Translations under genes and position numbers: made by a program | NCBI RefSeq assembly: GCF_907164575.1 | Contig: NZ_CAJQYY010000006.1 | Coordinates: forward strand, 62,001-126,000 | From: Paraburkholderia gardini | GTDB taxonomy: Bacteria > Pseudomonadota > Gammaproteobacteria > Burkholderiales > Burkholderiaceae | Reading direction: 5' to 3' | Length of the DNA: 64,000 bases | The notes under the pieces: generated by a model | Databases searched by the model: none | Told to the model about the DNA's origin: nothing | The model's input: the letters and a program-made list of their open reading frames with translations, nothing else | Shown here: piece by piece, positions 36,634-46,837 of the stretch | Position numbering within the stretch: position 1 is the stretch's first letter | Layout: every line of letters starts with the position of its first letter

Positions 36634-37812
36634 GTGAATCGTCCTGGCTTTAGCGCGCCGGCTTCGCCGCGCAGGCAGTCCCATCAGCACGCAGGTTTCG
36701 CGCCGTTGCGCACTGCTGCGCTCGTCTCCGTATTGAGTGCCGTGACGGTGCTCAGCGCCTGTCACCGCAATGAAGTTGCCGCACCCGCGCCGCGCCCGGT
36801 TGTCGCGCAGGCGGTTCATCCGGACGGCCATCCCGTTTCCGCCACGCTGCCCGGCGAAGTGCAGGCGCGTTATTCCACGCCGCTGTCGTTCCGGATCGCG
36901 GGCAAGATCATCGAACGGCACGTGCGGCTCGGCGATGTCGTGAAGAGCGGCGAGGTCGTCGCCCGCCTCGACCCGGCCGATGCGCAAAAGAACGCGGCCA
37001 GCGCGCAGGCGCAACTCGAAGCCGCGAAGTCGCGTGCGGTCTACGCGAAACAACAGTTCGACCGCGATCGCGCCCAGGCGCGCGAGAACCTCATCTCGCA
37101 GGCGCAGCTCGAACAGACTGAAGATGCCTACACGTCGGCCATCGCGCAGCGCGATCAGGCACAGCAACAAACCGCGCTCGCGCAGGACCAGCTGAAGTAC
37201 GCCACGCTCACGGCCGATCACGCCGGCGTCATCACGGCGGAACAGGCCGATACGGGCCAGAACGTGTCCGCGGGCCAGGCCGTCTATAACCTCGCCTGGA
37301 CAGGTGACGTCGACGTCGTCTGCGATGTGCCCGAAAGTGCGCTCGCTTCGCTCGCGACCGGTCAGGTTGCGAAGGTCACGTTGTCCGCGCTGCCCGGCCG
37401 GACGTTTTCGGCACGCGTGCGCGAACTGTCGCCCGCTGCCGATGCGCAAAGCCGCACGTATCGCGCGAAGCTCACGCTGGAAAACCCCGGTCCCGAAGTG
37501 CGCCTTGGCATGACTGCCGACATCGCGCTCACGCAACCCGTGCCGGCGGCGAGTGCGGCAAGTTCCTTCGTCGTACCCGCTACCGCGCTGTTCCACGACG
37601 GTAACGCACCCGCGCTGTGGATCGTGCACGCCGGCGACAACAAACTCGAACTGCGTCGCGTGCAGGTCTCGCGCTACAACGAACGCACCATCGCCATTTC
37701 GCGGGGATTGAACGACGGCGACCGCGTCGTCCTGCAAGGCGTTCATACCGTGACGGCCGGCGAGCAGGTTCGCGTGATCGCACCGCTGCATCCCGAGGAC
37801 TTCGCGTCATGA
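36634..37812 (+). CDS. RND efflux periplasmic adaptor (MFP) lipoprotein
   Basis: 392 residues from a GTG at 36634. After about 40 residues a hydrophobic segment ends in a lipobox LSAC, so it is likely a membrane-anchored lipoprotein. Barrel-sandwich and alpha-hairpin (AQAQLEAAKSRAVYAKQQFDRDRAQ) regions match MexA/AcrA-type adaptors. It links the inner-membrane pump and outer-membrane channel encoded next. Its stop overlaps the permease start (ATGA). Confidence 0.92.
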   Translation: MNRPGFSAPASPRRQSHQHAGFAPLRTAALVSVLSAVTVLSACHRNEVAAPAPRPVVAQAVHPDGHPVSATLPGEVQARYSTPLSFRIAGKIIERHVRLGDVVKSGEVVARLDPADAQKNAASAQAQLEAAKSRAVYAKQQFDRDRAQARENLISQAQLEQTEDAYTSAIAQRDQAQQQTALAQDQLKYATLTADHAGVITAEQADTGQNVSAGQAVYNLAWTGDVDVVCDVPESALASLATGQVAKVTLSALPGRTFSARVRELSPAADAQSRTYRAKLTLENPGPEVRLGMTADIALTQPVPAASAASSFVVPATALFHDGNAPALWIVHAGDNKLELRRVQVSRYNERTIAISRGLNDGDRVVLQGVHTVTAGEQVRVIAPLHPEDFAS

Positions 37813-40800
37813 CCGCGCCGGATTCGCAGGAAGAAGCGCGTCACGACGCCCCACAACCGGAAGACTACCGTCACGAGGAAGGCCGTTTCAACCTGTCCGC
37901 ATGGGCATTGCGGCATCAGGCGCTGGTCGTGTTCCTGATCGCGATGGCGACGGCATTCGGCATCCTCGCGTACACGCGGCTCGCGCAGTCGGAAGATCCG
38001 CCGTTCACGTTCCGCGTGATGGTGATCCGCACGTTCTGGCCTGGCGCGACCGCGCGCCAGGTGCAGGAGCAGGTGACCGACCGCATCGGCCGCAAACTGC
38101 AGGAGACGCCGCAAATCGATTTCGTGCGCAGCTACTCGCGCCCGGGCGAATCGCTGATGTTCTTCTCGATGAAGGATTCGGCGCCGGTGAAGGACGTGCC
38201 GGAAACCTGGTATCAGGTGCGCAAGAAAGTCGGCGACATCGCCGCGACGCTGCCGCCAGGCATTCAGGGGCCGTTCTTCAACGACGAGTTCGGCGACGTC
38301 TATACGAACATCTACACGCTCGAAGGCGACGGCTTTTCCGCCGCCCAGCTGCACGACTATGCCGACGAATTACGCACCGTGCTGCTGCGCGTGCCAGGCG
38401 TCGGCAAGGTCGATTATTTCGGCGACCCCGACCAGCACATCTACATCGAGATCGCGAACACGCAACTGACGCGCCTCGGTGTCTCGCCGCAGCAACTGGC
38501 CCAGGCGATCAACTCGCAGAACGCGGTGTCTCCGGCCGGCACGCTGACCACCGCCGACGACCGCGTCTTCGTGCGACCGACCGGCCAGTTCAAGGACGTC
38601 CAGGCGCTCGCCGATACGCTGATTCGCATCAACAACCGCTCGTTCCGGCTTGGCGATATCGCCACGATCAAACGCGGCTACGACGATCCGGTCGCGACGC
38701 AGATGCGCTATGGCGGCAAGGCCGTGCTCGGTATCGGCCTGACGATGCAGCCTGGCGGCGATGTGATCCGCCTCGGGAAGGCACTCGACGAAAAAACCGC
38801 CATGCTGCGCGCGCATCTGCCGGTAGGGCTGAAGCTCGTCGAAGTATCGAGCATGCCGCACGCGGTCGAACATTCGGTGGACGATTTTCTCGAAGCCGTC
38901 GCCGAGGCCATCGGGATCGTGCTGGTGGTGAGCCTGATCTCGCTTGGCGTGCGTACCGGCATGGTGGTCGTGATCTCGATTCCGGTCGTGCTCGCGGTCA
39001 CCGCGCTGTGCATGTACCTGTTCGATATCGGTCTGCACAAGGTATCGCTCGGCACGCTCGTGCTTGCGCTCGGCCTGCTCGTCGACGATGCGATCATCGC
39101 CGTCGAAATGATGGCAGTGAAGCTCGAACAGGGATGGAACCGCACGCGTGCTGCTGCATACGCTTACACGAGCACGGCGTTTCCGATGCTGACGGGCACG
39201 CTCGTCACTGTCTCCGGCTTTCTGCCGATCGCGCTCGCGAAATCGAGCACGGGTGAATACACGCGCTCGATTTTCGAAGTGTCGGCGATTGCGCTGATCG
39301 CGTCGTGGCTCGCGGCCGTCGTGCTGATTCCAATGCTCGGCTATCACCTGCTGCCGGAGCGAAAGCGTCAGGCGCACGAAGCGCATGGTCACGAACACGA
39401 CATTTACGACACGCGTTTCTACCGGCGCCTGCGCGGCTGGATCGGCTGGTGTGTCGAACGGCGCTTCATCGTGCTGATCGTGACGGTGCTGCTCTTTATC
39501 GTCGCGATCGCCTCCTTCGCGCTGGTGCCGCAGCAGTTCTTCCCGAGCTCCGACCGGCCGGAGCTGCTCGTCGACGTGCGTCTGCCAGAAGGCGCTTCGT
39601 TCGAGGCGACGCTGCGTCAGGCACAACGCCTCGAAAAGGCACTCGAAGGACGGCCCGAAATCGATCACACGGTCGACTTCGTCGGCACGGGTGCGCCGCG
39701 CTTTTATCTGCCGCTCGACCAGCAGTTGCCGCAGCCGAATTTCGCGCAGTTCGTGATCACGGCGAAGTCGGTGGAAGACCGCGAGAAACTCGCACGCTGG
39801 CTGGAGCCGAAACTGCGCAACGAGTTTCCGGCGATCCGCACGCGCCTGTCGCGGCTCGAAAACGGCCCGCCTGTCGGTTATCCAGTGCAGTTCCGCGTGA
39901 GTGGCGACGACATCGCAACCGTGCGCTCGATTGCCGAGCGCGTGGCCGCGACGATGCGCGCCGATCGGCGCACGAGCAACGTCCAGTTCGACTGGGATGA
40001 ACCGGCCGAGCGTTCAGTGCGCTTCGAAGTGGATCAGAAGAAGGCACGCGAACTCGGCGTCACGTCGGAGGACATTTCGAGCTTCCTCGCGATGACGCTC
40101 TCCGGCTACACCGTCACGCAGTATCGCGAGCGCGACAAGCTGATCAGCGTCGACCTGCGCGCGCCGAAGAGCGAACGCGTCGACCCGGCGAACCTTCTCA
40201 CGCTTTCGATGCCGACGCCGAACGGCGCGGTGCCGCTCGGTACGCTGGGTCATCTGCGTAACGATCTCGAATACGGCGTGATCTGGGAACGCGACCGGCA
40301 ACCGACGATCACCGTGCAATCCGATGTCGCGCCCGGCGCGCAGGGCATCGACGTCACGAACAGCGTCGACAGGACGCTGTCGCGGATACGGGCCACGCTG
40401 CCCGTCGGTTATCGCATCGAGGTGGGCGGTTCGGTGGAAGAAAGCGGCAAGGGCCAGACATCGATCAACGCGCAGATGCCGATCATGGTCATTGCTGTTC
40501 TGACGCTGCTGATGATCCAGTTGCAGAGCATCGTGCGCGTGCTGATGGTCGTGCTGACCGCCCCGCTCGGCCTGATCGGCGTGGCCGCGACGCTGCTGCT
40601 GTTCGGCAAGCCGTTCGGCTTCGTCGCCATGCTCGGCGTGATCGCGATGTTCGGCATCATCATGCGTAACTCGGTGATTCTCGTCGACCAGATCGAGCAG
40701 GATATCGCCGCCGGACACAAGCGTTTCGATGCGATCGTCGGCGCGACCGTGCGACGTTTCCGGCCGATCACGCTGACCGCCGCCGCTGCCGTGCTCGCGC

Positions 40801-40979
40801 TGATACCGCTGCTTCGTTCGAACTTCTTCGGGCCGATGGCAACCGCGCTGATGGGCGGGATCACGAGCGCCACGGTACTGACGCTCTTCTATCTGCCGGC
40901 GCTCTACGCCATGTCGTTCAAAGTGCGCAACGACGAGCGCGAACCGACGCCGCCCTCGCCTGCGCAATCGGGAGTCTGA
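37809..40979 (+). CDS. RND multidrug efflux permease
   Basis: 1056 residues, typical for RND pumps, with twelve membrane segments in two halves and two large periplasmic loops. The ATG at 37809 overlaps the adaptor stop. Family patterns include QVQEQVTDRIGRKLQETP in the first loop, GLLVDDAIIAVEMMA and FGIIMRNSVILVDQIEQD in the membrane domains. Acidic residues in these helices carry protons. Substrates unknown; heavy-metal CzcA-type pumps are a less likely alternative. Confidence 0.94.
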   Translation: MTAPDSQEEARHDAPQPEDYRHEEGRFNLSAWALRHQALVVFLIAMATAFGILAYTRLAQSEDPPFTFRVMVIRTFWPGATARQVQEQVTDRIGRKLQETPQIDFVRSYSRPGESLMFFSMKDSAPVKDVPETWYQVRKKVGDIAATLPPGIQGPFFNDEFGDVYTNIYTLEGDGFSAAQLHDYADELRTVLLRVPGVGKVDYFGDPDQHIYIEIANTQLTRLGVSPQQLAQAINSQNAVSPAGTLTTADDRVFVRPTGQFKDVQALADTLIRINNRSFRLGDIATIKRGYDDPVATQMRYGGKAVLGIGLTMQPGGDVIRLGKALDEKTAMLRAHLPVGLKLVEVSSMPHAVEHSVDDFLEAVAEAIGIVLVVSLISLGVRTGMVVVISIPVVLAVTALCMYLFDIGLHKVSLGTLVLALGLLVDDAIIAVEMMAVKLEQGWNRTRAAAYAYTSTAFPMLTGTLVTVSGFLPIALAKSSTGEYTRSIFEVSAIALIASWLAAVVLIPMLGYHLLPERKRQAHEAHGHEHDIYDTRFYRRLRGWIGWCVERRFIVLIVTVLLFIVAIASFALVPQQFFPSSDRPELLVDVRLPEGASFEATLRQAQRLEKALEGRPEIDHTVDFVGTGAPRFYLPLDQQLPQPNFAQFVITAKSVEDREKLARWLEPKLRNEFPAIRTRLSRLENGPPVGYPVQFRVSGDDIATVRSIAERVAATMRADRRTSNVQFDWDEPAERSVRFEVDQKKARELGVTSEDISSFLAMTLSGYTVTQYRERDKLISVDLRAPKSERVDPANLLTLSMPTPNGAVPLGTLGHLRNDLEYGVIWERDRQPTITVQSDVAPGAQGIDVTNSVDRTLSRIRATLPVGYRIEVGGSVEESGKGQTSINAQMPIMVIAVLTLLMIQLQSIVRVLMVVLTAPLGLIGVAATLLLFGKPFGFVAMLGVIAMFGIIMRNSVILVDQIEQDIAAGHKRFDAIVGATVRRFRPITLTAAAAVLALIPLLRSNFFGPMATALMGGITSATVLTLFYLPALYAMSFKVRNDEREPTPPSPAQSGV

Positions 40980-40981
40980 TC

Positions 40982-42469
40982 ATGGCCCATGTTTTTTCCA
41001 CGTACAGCATCACGCGAACGGCGGCCGGCACGCTCACCCTGTTCGCGCTCGCGGCCTGCTCGTTCGGACCCAATGGCGAGCCGCCCGCGATGCCAGCGCC
41101 GGCGCACTACGGCGCCGAGGCGCAGCCGACCCAGACCGTGCCGGCCCAGGGCGTCACGCAGCAGTTCGTGGTGGGCGCGAAGGCCGTGCCCGAGTGGTGG
41201 AAGCAGTTTCAGTCGGACGATCTGAACGCGCTCGTCGACGAAGGCCTGCGCAACAGTCCGACGCTCGCCGCCACGGACCGCAGTCTGGCCGCCGCGCGCG
41301 AGCAGTTGCGCGCGCAGATCGGCAGCTCGCTGCTGCCGTCGATCGACGCGGGCGGCCAGGCGACACGCGAACGCGCGCTGGGGATTCCCGAAGCCGGCCC
41401 GAATACGTTTCTGTACAACGTGTTTGTCGGTCAACTGCAGGCGCACTACACGTTCGACATTTTCGGTGCGGCGCGACTCGAAAACGCGGCGCTCGCCGCA
41501 CGCGTGGACGTGCAGGCGTACCAGTTCGACGCGGCGCGTCGGGCGCTGGCGGCCAACATCGTGTCCGCGGCGCTCGCATCGGCAACGTTGCATGCACAGA
41601 TCGACGCCACGCAGCGCCTCGTCACGCTCGCCAACGAACAGGCACGCGATACGGTGCGCCGCTACGATCTCGGCGCGGTGTCGCACAGCGATGCGCTCAG
41701 TGCGCAGCAAAGCGCGGCGTCGCTCGCGGCGAGCCTGCCGGGCCTGCGTCAGCAATGGACGACGACGCGTCACGCACTCGCCGTACTGCTCGGCCGCACG
41801 CCCGATGCCGCACCACCCGATCTCGACCTCGCGCGTATTCACGTACCTGAACAGGTGCCGGTTTCGGTGCCTTCGGATCTGCTGAAGTCGCGACCGGACA
41901 TCCAGGCCGCGGATGCCACGTTGAAGGCCGCCGCTGCCGATGTCGGCGTAGCCACTGCGCAGATGTTCCCGAGTTTGTCGCTTACGGCGTCCATGGGCCA
42001 GGGCGGGTTTAGCTGGCCGGTGGCGCTGTCGGGCGCGGGCGCGATCTGGAGCATTGGCGCGTCGCTGTCGCAACCGATCTTCCACGGCGGCGCATTGCTC
42101 GCGCAGCGTCGTGCGGCGGTCGATTCTTATGAGGCCGCGACCGCGCAATACAAACAGACGGTGCTCGCCGCGTTCCAGAACGTCGCCGATACGCTCGCCG
42201 CGCTCGAACACGACGCGCAGGCGCTCGATGCGGCGAATTTCGCGGCGCGCTCGGCACGCGGCATCTTCGACGAAACGTCGGCGCGTTACCGGCTGGGCGC
42301 CGTGCCTGTGACATCGACGCGATCGAGCGAGCAGCAGTATCGCAACGCGCAACTCGATGAGATCCGTTATACGGGCGCACGGCTCAGCGATACGGCGGCG
42401 CTCTTTCAGGCGATGGGGAATCCGGTGCAGGACGTGAAACCTGCTGTTGAAGGTGTGGCGCGGAATTGA
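40982..42469 (+). CDS. Outer-membrane factor lipoprotein (NodT family)
   Basis: 495 residues. A lipobox LAAC follows a short signal region. The protein has the two-repeat OMF/NodT pattern (for example WWKQFQSDDLNALVDEGLRNSPTL and DLLKSRPDIQAADATLKAAAADVGVATAQMFPSLSL). It forms the trimeric TolC-like tunnel of the efflux system. The ATG is two bases after the permease stop. Confidence 0.93.
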   Translation: MAHVFSTYSITRTAAGTLTLFALAACSFGPNGEPPAMPAPAHYGAEAQPTQTVPAQGVTQQFVVGAKAVPEWWKQFQSDDLNALVDEGLRNSPTLAATDRSLAAAREQLRAQIGSSLLPSIDAGGQATRERALGIPEAGPNTFLYNVFVGQLQAHYTFDIFGAARLENAALAARVDVQAYQFDAARRALAANIVSAALASATLHAQIDATQRLVTLANEQARDTVRRYDLGAVSHSDALSAQQSAASLAASLPGLRQQWTTTRHALAVLLGRTPDAAPPDLDLARIHVPEQVPVSVPSDLLKSRPDIQAADATLKAAAADVGVATAQMFPSLSLTASMGQGGFSWPVALSGAGAIWSIGASLSQPIFHGGALLAQRRAAVDSYEAATAQYKQTVLAAFQNVADTLAALEHDAQALDAANFAARSARGIFDETSARYRLGAVPVTSTRSSEQQYRNAQLDEIRYTGARLSDTAALFQAMGNPVQDVKPAVEGVARN

Positions 42470-42589
42470 CTGCGCACCGCGGTTATCCACAGATCATGTT
42501 GAAAGGGCTGTTGATAACGTTCTGACAGCACACCTAACCCGCTGATCGCAGAACACTTTTATCTGCTGCAACGAAATCAGGCCAGCGCT

Positions 42590-43501
42590 TCAATAGACAG
42601 CAGGTTCGCCCTCGGGACGATGTTTGAACCGCTTGTGAACCCAGTAGTACTGGTCGGGAATCCGCCGCACCTGAGTCTCCAGAAACTCGGTGATGCGACG
42701 CGCATCGATCGCCGGGTCTTCGGACGGAAAGTCGCTCAGCGCCTCGAATATCTTCAGCCGGTACCCACGGTATTCCGGCAGCACTTCGGTCACGAACGGC
42801 ACCACGCGTGCATTGCCCGCCTTCGCGAGTCGCGAGACCGACGTCAATGTGCAGGCCTCGACGCCAAAGAACGGCACGAACACCGAATCGCGCAGGCCAA
42901 AATCCATGTCGGCCGCGAGCATCACCGGTTTGCCCGCACGCAGCACGCGCAACGCGTGACGCACGCTGTTGCTGCGCGGGATCATTTCCGTGCCGAAGCG
43001 GCCACGCTGACGCAGCGCCATCGCGTCGAACATCGCGTTCGACATCGGCGTGTACAGCGAGGCGACCGGGTGGCGCGTCGAGTACATCATGCAACCCGCT
43101 TCGATGCCGACAAAGTGAAAGCCCACGAAGATCGTCGGGTGCTCGTGCGCATGGGCGAGATCGATCGCACTCTCCACTTCGACGAGGCGCGCCAGCGATT
43201 TCGCGTTGCCGAACCATTGCGTGCCGCGCTCCACGAAACTGCGGATCACGTGCCGAAAGTGCGCACGTGCCAGATTTTCGCGCTCAGCCTCGCTCATGTC
43301 AGGAAAACATAGCCGCAGATTCGTGTGCACGACGCGACGACGGGAACTGGGAATCCGGTACAGCAGCGAGCCGAGCCCGCTCCCGAAACGCGCGACGATT
43401 CCATAAGGCAGGAACGCGAGCGCGCGCAACAATCCTGTGGCAAAACAGAGGAGAATGCGGTTCTTCAAAGGAGGACCCGATAAATGAGGCGTTTGGGGCA
43501 A
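42590..43501 (-). CDS. Lipid A biosynthesis acyltransferase (LpxL/HtrB type)
   Basis: 303 residues if the TTG at 43501 is used; a TTG at 43468 (LKNRIL) is an equally possible start, neither with a good ribosome site. N-terminal membrane helix, then the acyltransferase motif HFVGIE (His129, Glu134; HX4E). It adds a secondary acyl chain to Kdo2-lipid IVA at the inner membrane. A TAATAT at 43606-43611 on the minus strand is a candidate -10 upstream. Confidence 0.85.
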   Translation of the reverse strand: MPQTPHLSGPPLKNRILLCFATGLLRALAFLPYGIVARFGSGLGSLLYRIPSSRRRVVHTNLRLCFPDMSEAERENLARAHFRHVIRSFVERGTQWFGNAKSLARLVEVESAIDLAHAHEHPTIFVGFHFVGIEAGCMMYSTRHPVASLYTPMSNAMFDAMALRQRGRFGTEMIPRSNSVRHALRVLRAGKPVMLAADMDFGLRDSVFVPFFGVEACTLTSVSRLAKAGNARVVPFVTEVLPEYRGYRLKIFEALSDFPSEDPAIDARRITEFLETQVRRIPDQYYWVHKRFKHRPEGEPAVY

Positions 43502-43737
43502 TCACGTCGTGCCTGGGCCGGAAACACCGGACACTGGAAACGCTGACCGTCTGGGCTGGCATGCACACGCCTTAACCGGGGTGAGACGCCGCGCCTGACG
43601 CGGAAATATTATCCAGCGGTGTTCACGGCAAAGGCAATAGTTACTTACCAGTGCAGATTACAGTGTGTGTCGCGCACCGAACTCCGCGGCATCCGGTGTC
43701 CGGTGCGACGCATTTCAGCGTGTTTCGCCGCTATACA

Positions 43738-46224
43738 TCACGGCTTGTTCGATTCGAACAGGTCCAGGATCTGTTTCTTTTCGCTCGACGAAACATCCGG
43801 CGGCGTCAGGCCAGCGGGCCCCACGCCACCCACCGAGTTCGTGCCGCCCGCCAGCGGATTGGCGGCATCCATGCCAATACTCGCGACAAAACCGCTACCC
43901 GGCGTCACATCTGAATAGAACAGTTCGCCATCGATCTGCGTGACCGTATCGGGCATCGGCGGCTCTTCCTGCGGCACGCCGCGCAGCGCGCGCTGCATGT
44001 ACTCGACCCAGATCGGCAACGCAAGCTGCGCGCCGAATTCACGGCTGCCGAGCGACCTGGGCTGGTCATAGCCCATCCACGCCACCGCCACGAGCGACTT
44101 CTGGTAGCCGGCGAACCAGCCGTCCTTGGCGTCGTTCGTCGTGCCGGTCTTGCCCTGCAGGTCCGAACGATGCAGCACGTTCGTGCCGGCGCCAGTGCCC
44201 GCGGTGGCTACCGAATGCAGCATGCTGTTCATGATGTACGCGTTACGCGGCTCGATCGTGCGCGGCGCATCGCGGCCGGCGGTCAACGGTTGCGCGCGTG
44301 AAATCAGCTGGCCGCGTGCATCGGTGACTTCGGCGATCAGATATGGATTGATCCGGTAGCCGCCGTTCGCAAACACCGCGTACGCGCCCGCCGACTGCAA
44401 CGGCGTCACGAGCCCCGCACCGAGCGCCAGCGGCAGATACGGCGGCGTCTTGTCGACATCGAAGCCGAAGCGCTGCGTCACGAAATCCTGCGCGTACTTC
44501 GTGCCGATGAACGACAGGATGCGGATCGACACCAGGTTCTTCGATTTTTCAAGCGCGAGACGCATCGGCATCGGACCGTCCGGCTGGTCGTCGTCCTTGG
44601 GTTCCCACGCCTCGCCACCCGGCGTGGTTGCCGGGAACGACAGCGGCGCATCGTTGATGATCGTCGCCGGTCCGAGGCCCTTGTCGAGCGAGGCCGAATA
44701 GATGAACGGCTTGAAGCTGGAACCCGGCTGGCGCCATGCCTGCGTCACATGGTTGAACTTGTTCTTGTTGAAGTCGAAACCGCCGACCAGCGAACGGATC
44801 GCGCCGTCCTGCGGCTCAAGTGCGACGAGCGCGCCCTCGACCTGCGGCAACTGCGTGATCTGCCAGTTGCCCTTCGCATCGGCGATCAGGCGCACGATCG
44901 AGCCCGGCTTGATGCGTTGAGCCTGCGCGGCACGCGGGCTCAACGCCGTGGCCGCGAACTTCAGGCCGTCGCCGGTGACCGCCGCGACCGTACCGTCGAC
45001 GAGCTGCGCGTTCACTTCCTTCGGCGTCGCGGCAGTCACGACAGCCGCGACGATTTCGCCGTTGTCGGGGTGATCGGCAAGCGCGTCGTCGATGGCCTGG
45101 TCGCGGTCGTCGCTGTCCGACGGCAACGCGATGAACCCTTCGGGACCACGATAGCCGTGACGCCGTTCGTAATCCATCACACCCTTGCGCACGGCCTGAT
45201 AGGCCGCGTCCTGATCGGCGGAATCGATCGTCGTCGTGACGTTCAGCCCGCGCGTGTACGTTTCGTCGCGATATTGCGCGTACATCATCTGACGCACCAT
45301 TTCCGCAACGTACTCGGCGTGCACGCTGTATTCGTTGCCCGACACCTTGGTGTGAATCTCTTCCTTCACGGCCTGGTCGTACTGCGCCTGCGTGATGTAG
45401 TTCAGATCGAGCATCCGTTTCAGGATGTATTCCTGACGGATTTTCGCGCGCTTCGGATTCACGACCGGGTTGTATGCGGAAGGCGCTTTCGGCAGACCCG
45501 CGAGCATGGCAGCCTGGGCGAGCGTGATGTCTTTCAGGTCCTTGCCGAAGTACACGCGCGCGGCGGCCGCGAAGCCGTAAGCGCGCTCGCCCAGATAGAT
45601 CTGGTTCATGTACACCTCGAGGATCTGGTCTTTCGTCAGCGCGCGCTCGATCTTGTATGCGAGCATCATTTCGTAGATCTTGCGCGTGTAGGTCTTCTCG
45701 CTCGACAGGAAGAAATTGCGCGCGACCTGCATCGTGATCGTGCTCGCGCCCTGCGCGTTGCCGCCATGCATCAGGTCAGTCAGGCCGGCACGCAGGATAC
45801 CGACGAAGTCGACGCCGCCATGCTCGTAAAAGCGGTAATCCTCGATCGCGAGCACCGCTTTTTTCATCTGGTCAGGGATATCGGCGAAACGCACGATACT
45901 GCGGCGCTCTTCGCCGAACTCGCCGATCAGCACGTGATCGGCCGTGTAGACGCGCAATGGCACCTTTGGCCGGTAATCGGTAAGCGCATCGAGCGGAGGC
46001 AGTTGCGGCCCCATCACGACGAGCGCGTAACCGGCGATCAGCGCGCCCACGACTGCCACGATGGCGATCAGGCCGATGAACCAGAGGACAATCGTCACGC
46101 CGACCGAACGGCCGCGCGATTTGTCGTCACGGGCGTCATGGCGATCTGGATGGGAGCCGGCGCGGCGGTCAGGATTCCGGTCGTTGGCCGGATGATTTGA
46201 AGGCGGTCGTTTGATAATTGGCAT
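43738..46224 (-). CDS. mrcA: Penicillin-binding protein 1A
   Basis: 828 residues from the ATG at 46224. Short cytoplasmic start, one membrane anchor (about residues 40-62), glycosyltransferase domain (EDYRFYEHGGVD, GASTITMQVARN) and transpeptidase domain with SSFK (active-site Ser), SKN and KTGTT. It polymerises and cross-links peptidoglycan in the periplasm. C-terminal Gly/Pro-rich tail. No adjacent pil or aro gene as seen in some other bacteria. Confidence 0.94.
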   Translation of the reverse strand: MPIIKRPPSNHPANDRNPDRRAGSHPDRHDARDDKSRGRSVGVTIVLWFIGLIAIVAVVGALIAGYALVVMGPQLPPLDALTDYRPKVPLRVYTADHVLIGEFGEERRSIVRFADIPDQMKKAVLAIEDYRFYEHGGVDFVGILRAGLTDLMHGGNAQGASTITMQVARNFFLSSEKTYTRKIYEMMLAYKIERALTKDQILEVYMNQIYLGERAYGFAAAARVYFGKDLKDITLAQAAMLAGLPKAPSAYNPVVNPKRAKIRQEYILKRMLDLNYITQAQYDQAVKEEIHTKVSGNEYSVHAEYVAEMVRQMMYAQYRDETYTRGLNVTTTIDSADQDAAYQAVRKGVMDYERRHGYRGPEGFIALPSDSDDRDQAIDDALADHPDNGEIVAAVVTAATPKEVNAQLVDGTVAAVTGDGLKFAATALSPRAAQAQRIKPGSIVRLIADAKGNWQITQLPQVEGALVALEPQDGAIRSLVGGFDFNKNKFNHVTQAWRQPGSSFKPFIYSASLDKGLGPATIINDAPLSFPATTPGGEAWEPKDDDQPDGPMPMRLALEKSKNLVSIRILSFIGTKYAQDFVTQRFGFDVDKTPPYLPLALGAGLVTPLQSAGAYAVFANGGYRINPYLIAEVTDARGQLISRAQPLTAGRDAPRTIEPRNAYIMNSMLHSVATAGTGAGTNVLHRSDLQGKTGTTNDAKDGWFAGYQKSLVAVAWMGYDQPRSLGSREFGAQLALPIWVEYMQRALRGVPQEEPPMPDTVTQIDGELFYSDVTPGSGFVASIGMDAANPLAGGTNSVGGVGPAGLTPPDVSSSEKKQILDLFESNKP

Positions 46225-46566
46225 GACTTGTATGGTTAGCGCCCGTACTGCACGCCTTCTGCGCACGCGTCGCGCGCGCACGGATCATGGTCGTGGCAGA
46301 CCGCGCATCGCGCAGGCCACACCGACGGGTTGACACATGCTGTCGAAAAGCGTCGCATTGCCCGGACAAATGAACGGCAACCCCGCTGACGCCCCAAGCG
46401 GCCCAACAACCCCGGCGGCCGCACAGCGCACGGCCCACAACGGCCGGCGCAACTTAACAGCGCATTTTAAAGAATTCAGACAGCGGTCTACCCGATTTTT
46501 TTGTAAGAATTCCCTGCGGATGGTTCCCCGCAAGCCGACGCAGGTCTTTTGCCGGGGAACGAGGGG

Positions 46567-46601
46567 TTATCCACACAAAATGTGCAAAGGCCTGTGGACA
46601 A
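46567..46601. other. Inverted DnaA-box-like pair
   Basis: TTATCCACA (46567-46575), the perfect E. coli DnaA box, faces TGTGGACAA (46593-46601), one base off the reverse complement. Another perfect TTATCCACA is at 42483-42491 after the OMF gene. Without more boxes, AT-rich unwinding region or dnaA/parB genes this is not evidence of an origin. Confidence 0.4.
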
Positions 46602-46742
46602 TAGCGCGGGAAAGGCTACAACTCATTGAAGTCACGGCCTTTTCCCGCGGCGCCCGGTTTTGTCGCCTTCTTCCTGACGGGGGGCGCTGTTGTGCCGGAA
46701 CGCAGTTCGTACGATGCCCGTTTCGCATCCGCACGAGTCGCC

Positions 46743-46792
46743 TTATGATGGTCCTGTCACACCGGTTCGACGGGATGACAGGACCATCATAA
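46743..46792. repeat. 17-bp perfect inverted repeat
   Basis: TTATGATGGTCCTGTCA (46743-46759) and TGACAGGACCATCATAA (46776-46792), 16-base spacer. It is centred 70 bases before the RHH gene start. There is no T run on either side, so it is not an ordinary terminator; an operator, attenuator, or partition-like site for the RHH protein is possible. Confidence 0.85.
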
Positions 46793-46837
46793 CCAGCCGC
46801 AAGCCGTAAAAACGCGTAAAACGCACGCGAGCCGACC

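Larger units (their letters stand above)
46225..46837. other. Intergenic region upstream of mrcA and the RHH gene
   Basis: 613 bases between the divergent mrcA and RHH genes with no convincing gene. It holds inverted DnaA-box-like motifs (46567-46601) and a 17-bp perfect inverted repeat (46743-46792), listed separately. The mrcA promoter should be near 46225-46450; no clear consensus is seen. Confidence 0.5.

Noticed and set aside
44749..46200. 483-codon plus-strand open frame opposite PBP1A
   Set aside because: PBP1A motifs are all in place on the minus strand; the opposite frame has no motif.
42483..46601. Replication origin or partition locus from the DnaA boxes
   Set aside because: Only three boxes, no unwinding region, no dnaA, dnaN, parA or parB nearby.
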